Shown one piece after another: positions 59,441 through 64,000 of a stretch of 64,000 nucleotides of DNA. Made by a program: the position numbers and the translations under genes. Under the pieces are notes generated by a model. It saw only the letters and a list, made by a program, of their open reading frames with translations. It did not search any database and had not been told where the DNA came from. The DNA comes from Rhizoctonia solani (taxonomy: Eukaryota; Basidiomycota; Agaricomycetes; Cantharellales; Ceratobasidiaceae): the NCBI RefSeq assembly GCF_016906535.1, contig NC_057378.1, forward strand, positions 1,302,001-1,366,000, read 5' to 3'. The first letter of the stretch is position 1, and each line of letters opens with the position of its first letter.

Positions 59441-59481
59441 AAATTTAGAGCTACTGTTATATTCTGACAATGATAGCGTGG

Positions 59482-60746
59482 ACATAGCCTCTAAATGACA
59501 TCGTAAAACATTTCACGCTGGTGTCGCGGCTACGGGACCTCACACACGAACTTGGGCCATATCCAAATGCCCGTACATCATGGGGTGGAATAGGGGACAT
59601 ATACCGAGGCGCATTGCATGATGGCACCGAAGTTGCCATCAAGACGCTGCGTCGTAGCCGGACCAAATCCGAGAGTAAGATTATCAAGGTGAGTATCACG
59701 CATTTTCATGTATCGCCTATCCTCATAAAGCATAGTATACTGCCCGAGAAATCGCTGCTTGGTCAAAACTTGATCACCCGAATATACTCGAATTTCTCGG
59801 ACTTGCTGTATTTCAAAATCAGCTAGTAATGGTGTCTCCTTGGATGCATTATGGAGACGTTGTGGAGTTTGCCACCCAGCGAGGCGCCAACCGATGTTCC
59901 TTGGTGAGTATTTTCGGTGTGATAGGTGGGCGAACTTGCCATAGCTGATTCTATCGTATACGTAGTGCCTCCAACTTAGTAGTGCAGTAGCATACATGCA
60001 CAGCATGCACACGGTAAGTAAATCAACAGTCCATTCCATAGATGTATCTCAGATGGAAATCCCCAGGTTCATGGCGATATTAAAGGAGTCAGTTACTCTT
60101 ATCAAGTTCCATCACGATCACTTTTACTGATGAACATGTCTGGACAGGCGAACGCACTGGTGTCCGAAGATGGTATTGTAAAACTGACCGATTTCGGGCT
60201 TACAATTCTTCAAGAGCCGGACGTTTACATATCGTTTACGGAAAAGGGCGGGGGGACCGAACGTTGGATGGTGAATGCCCTATGTTAATTTGCCTTTGGT
60301 ATAATTGTTAAGCTCACCATCTGCAGGCACCTGAGCTTCTATTAGAAGAGACCGCCGTCAGATCCGAAAAGGCTGACGTATATGCGCTTGGGATGGTGGG
60401 TCTCCATCTCGTTTAGCACCTGCATGCGACACTAACTCAACCAAAATGTGTCAGACATTTCTGGTAAGCCCAGTGATGCACTCTGTTGTACGGTATTAAC
60501 AACTCTCCCCCTCCCCCCACGAAGGAAATCTTCACGGGTCTTCCACCCTTCAGCAATGTTAGGCGGAACGCTGCGGTAGTGGCCATGATATCACGAGGCG
60601 AGGGACCTCGATATCCGAACGAAATGGCGCTGTACACAAGACACAGCGATCGCGTATGGGAGATGCTTCAGCAATGTTGGAGGCAGAATCCCGCTGAGCG
60701 CCCAACAGCAGAGCAAATCAAGGCGGTTTTCTATGAAATTATGTAA
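59482..60746 (+). CDS. Protein kinase, HGDIKGAN type, many short introns
   Basis: About eight exons. Exon 1 (to 59688) has GGIGDIYRG and VAIK. Exon 2 (59736-59903) has AREIAAWSKLDHPNI and MVSPWMHYGD. The catalytic loop HGDIKGAN is assembled from small exons around 60065-60155. The activation segment has LTDFGL (60185) and ERWM|APELL (60270/60327). The C-lobe is at 60530-60746 with RRNAAVV, WRQNPAERPTAEQI and the stop at 60744-60746. HGDIKGxN in place of HRDLKxxN is typical of expanded agaricomycete kinases. A stop just before the region near 59500 leaves the true start unclear. The first exon is duplicated at 52490-52732. Confidence 0.8.
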
Positions 60747-60910
60747 CCAACAGACATTTGCTACATACTGGGTATGTCCGAGGATTGGTATTGAAATCTG
60801 TACATTCAATGAAAACGAGAGCATACACTGCGGGATAGTGCTACATAAAAACAATGTAATCATATGTGTCCTAATGATCGTAATTCATCAAAGCAAAAAC
60901 CTCTCAGGGT
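60747..60910. other. Convergent 3' intergenic gap
   Basis: Short AT-rich gap between the ends of the kinase (plus) and FAB1 (minus). The two genes converge, and their 3' untranslated regions must meet or overlap here. Confidence 0.6.
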
Positions 60911-63900
60911 TTACAAGACACTAGGTAACTGAGCGGGATCGTATACGTCTGGGATTGTTGGGGGTGGCTTGCTCCACTTGTCAGGACAGGCAAGGAAATA
61001 TCGCTCCATGGCTTTTACGAAGCGGTCCTGATATTCCGCTGGAGGAACAACCGTCACTTCTCTTCCACTTTGCAAGTTGGACTTGGCCTTGTTTTCGAGA
61101 GTCTTTGCAAAAGTGTAGCTGCCTAATTATTTGGTCAGCTTGATGACGATAGAGCGAGAAACATGTTGCAAACCGATTGTGTCTACCAGTCCACAAGCGA
61201 TTTCACTACGCTCTTCATCCACTCCCAAAAGTAAACTATGCGAGTATAAGCCATGGCATGGTAGCGGTAATAATGAAAATGACTCACGAGTAATCCATAA
61301 TATTAGATTTGGCCAAGAATTCGGCGTCATATTTGACCGCCTCCTGCAGAATTAGCTTGGAGTGTGGTCGCACCAATAGCAATGCTCGGGAAGCACCCTC
61401 CATCCATTCACCGTCGAATAGAGTGGCTCCACTCTTTCCTCCGGTTTAACCTTGCGGCCCTTGATACCCTTCAAATCAAACGTTTGAGAGATTGTTCGAC
61501 CAAACATGAGGTTTTCCATGACCAGAACATCCGCACGAGTTTGAGTCGTGCCGGACTCTAGGTTCTTGACCTCGATAGTATAGAACCCGAGCATCTTGGC
61601 AAGGACAGAAGCTTTAGAATGTGTGGAATCAATGTAACGGAAATACGAGGGCGCCATGTCAATCAAGATTTGCCTAGAGAAAAAAGATGAGTAGGATACT
61701 CAAGTGGAAATCAAGAACCGACACATACAAATCTGCCACGTTCCACGCATTGACAAGTGATTTGATGATGTACCGATCGTCCCGCGTTTTGAAAAAGTTT
61801 GCCTTGGATTTTCCTCCCTCCGCGAGCCAATTGGCGCTCTCTGCAAGACTACGGTTGAAACTATCCGCGACACCACATCGGCGGCGCATCGCGTCGAACT
61901 GTCTTGCAAAGTAGACTGTGCAACTGAATTTGAGGCGGTTCCCTGCCGTCCAGTCGTACCTAACAGATTATCTCAGGTCTTGGCTATTGGAAGATCAAGC
62001 GAGCTGCTCACTTTATATGCGGTCGATCATCGATAGGACCATATGCAGCATTAGGGTCCACGGCCATTAGCCCGACGTGGTGCATGGGCAACGGTTTATC
62101 AACCAGGGGGTTCAGAACGTATTTGACCGCACTGGCAAGTACTGAAGTCAGAGTTCCTTGTTCTGATGGTCGGGAAGATGGCACAGGGGCAAGCGGAACA
62201 TCTTTGGGCGGAGGAGCCGGGTTTGAATGTTCACCATCGTCCGAGGATTCTTCCAAATCAAAATAAGCAGGCGGGGTAGATGCTCCCGTCACCGATTGGG
62301 ATGGAAGCTTCGAGGGGGTGGGGTGGTAGTGTCTGATCCAAGGGCTTTCCCGTAATGCTCAGTCAAGAGCTTCCGGGCCTCCTCGTCAACTGAAGATGCG
62401 ACTCTACCTCCCGCGAATTCGGTGCTGACTTCGCATGCAGGTTTGGACCACGCAGAAGGCGGCATGATTGATGCGGGTCGAGAGCCAGAAGCACCCAGAG
62501 TTGAGAACTTGGAAGGAAGACTTGGGCCCGAGTCGGCGGCCCGTTTGTGACTGAGAACGTTACGAAGGCCGAGCATCGACAGGTCTCGCGGGTTCTCTTT
62601 GCGCGTAATCACTGTTGAATAAGATTCGGCTTCGCCCCATAATGACGGGTTGTCCTGGTCTGGATCAGGTATTGAGGGGGCAGTTTGGGGTGCGGGAGTA
62701 GCAACTCGAGACGGAACAACCGATATGCTTGACATGGATTTCCCTAATCTGGAAGATGTATACCCTTCGTCGACTGACTCGACGTAACTCGTTACCCGGT
62801 GGTTTCTAAGGTTTTCCAGCTCTGTCGCATAGTCTGCCGAACTTGAGGGCAAATTCAGTCAGTAAAATCAATCTTTTGGATTGACCAAGGAGAAATATAC
62901 CTCAACGTAAAAGCAATAATGCTCCCTAGATCGCCCTCTCTCACAACAACATCACATCCCGGAATAACATGCGTTTCCTTTCCCCACCACCAAGGCTCTG
63001 AGCACTTGATTTCTCGAATGATATTCGAGCCCTGGACCTCGGGCGTATGTTTCTTCTCCCACGCCTTGATCCTGTTTACAGCACCCCGACCAAACATGAT
63101 AAACTGGCGCCGAACATCGTTCAGTGCGCCCGACCCAACACGCGAGAGTGATTCGTACAGTTCTCGTTCATTTAATGATAGCTGGGTACGTAGGCTTTTT
63201 AGGAGCACACGGTCGATCGCGGAGGGAGGGAAGAGAGGTGGTGTTGTGATTGGTAGAGCAGTAGGTGGTGGTGCGACAAGGGGTACAGGAGTCGCAAGGG
63301 CCAAGTCCGAACTTGTTTGTTGGTGTTCAACTGGTGGTGGAGGAGGTGGAGGAGGCGGGGGTGGAGGGGGCGCAGGCGTTGATAAAGGTGAAAGTCGTCT
63401 GGGGGATGGACCGCGTCTCAGCGCAAAGCCTTGCATCGATGCGCTTCTTGTCAGCGCGGGCATCCGGGGTACCTTGGCCAGCGAGGGCTGAGATGCTTTT
63501 CGAGCCAACGTAGGTGGCATACTCGACTTTTTTCTCGGTACTCGCGGTCTATCCTCGGTCTCGGTATCAGAATCTGGAGGAGTAGTAGGTAGGCGCTTGT
63601 GCGCAATCTCTGGGTTTGCTTCACGTGCCTCGAGATACGATTCCTTCAAATCCAGTTAAATTTACTGTGTAAGAAAGAGTTGATAAATGCAACTCACCAA
63701 TTCATCCAAATGATCCTTGATCCCCTTCCAGAAACTCGTGATCTGCAGACGAAGCTCAGACCGTACTCTTTCGTCAACAGCAAGGTCGGCTCCACCATGT
63801 CCCGTACGTATGGGAGTTCGGAGCATCCTGACTTTGGGTACTTTAACCTCGTACACATCGCGTACTTCCGAAGTTTCAAACGACGCCATCCACCCACTAT

Positions 63901-64000
63901 GCGAAAAGTGTCTGAGGATCGAGTGTCGGGAAGATGCAGTGTGTGGACATATGATGTGTCGAGAGATGATATAGACGGCGAATATATTAATAATTCAAGG
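60911..64000 (-). CDS. FAB1: FAB1/PIKfyve phosphatidylinositol 3-phosphate 5-kinase, 3' part
   Basis: This enzyme makes PI(3,5)P2 on endosomes and vacuoles. Read right to left: the end of the Cys/His-rich region (CPHTASSRHSILRHFSH near 63930), VPKVRMLRTPI, a low-complexity linker with thirteen consecutive prolines (about 63330-63370) and Ser/Pro-rich stretches (62300-62850). The PIP kinase domain follows: IDDRPHIK, RLKFSCTVYFARQFDAMRRR (about 61880-61950), GGKSKANFFKTRDDRYIIKS (about 61750-61810), LAKMLGFYTIEV, VMENLMFGRTISQTFDLKG (about 61465-61525), SLLLGVDEER near 61225 and the end VYDPAQLPSVL, stop TAA at 60911-60913. Introns of 50-60 nt separate the exons. The FYVE and chaperonin-like domains must lie beyond the window. 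No defect seen. Confidence 0.9.

Noticed and set aside
61364..63513. Plus-strand frames opposite FAB1
   Set aside because: They are antisense to clear kinase-domain and linker exons and have no conserved features.

Overview
The window looks like fungal DNA, most likely from an agaricomycete basidiomycete. A Rhizoctonia-like species is my best guess, from recognition rather than a search. The evidence is 50-60 nt introns, a Tf1/Tf2-like chromodomain Gypsy retrotransposon, NB-ARC/TPR and HGDIKGAN-type kinase genes, and complete or near-complete SMC2 and FAB1 orthologues.

Positions 1-48031 are one nest of LTR retrotransposons, resolvable because most insertions keep an intact 5-bp target duplication. 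I name the families here. G1 is a chromovirus with 565-591 bp LTRs and gag-protease-RT-RNase H-integrase-chromodomain. L2 (~570 bp), L3 (~540 bp), L4 (448 bp), L5 (~1.53 kb) and L6 (~1.24 kb) are seen only as LTRs; L7 is a ~173 bp tRNA-like element. G1 copies are A (minus, from 102 to 19736, broken up), B (plus, 6493-18462), I (plus, 10321-16789, youngest), D (minus, 19737-48031, outermost), F (plus, 30240-47103) and G (minus, 37098-43503). At the deepest point the order is D 5' LTR > L5 LTR > copy F > solo G1 LTR > copy G. Older copies have lost most CpG to TpG/CpA; I and G keep many. A 1547 bp hairpin-like DNA element with a TA duplication sits in copy A.

G1 shows three cis signals. Its primer-binding site is complementary to the predicted 5' end of its own RNA, as in Tf1 self-priming. 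A G_GGA_AAA slippery site plus hairpin at the gag stop fits the -1 frame of pol. A series of short hairpins around a CTTAAG core is also found in L2, L3 and L5.

From 48032 to 49842 lie a second large foldback and AT-rich repeats. The gene-bearing flank follows: a 5'-truncated multicopper oxidase with altered copper ligands (49843-51152), an unknown protein (about 51850-52391), a kinase gene fragment (52490-52732), SMC2 (52830-57278), an NB-ARC/TPR protein (about 57562-59440), a protein kinase (about 59482-60746) and, on the minus strand, the 3' part of FAB1/PIKfyve (60911 to the window end). SMC2 and FAB1 are housekeeping genes (condensin; endosomal PI(3,5)P2 synthesis). The NB-ARC and kinase genes belong to fast-expanding fungal families, and the kinase fragment left of SMC2 duplicates the first exon of the kinase on the right.
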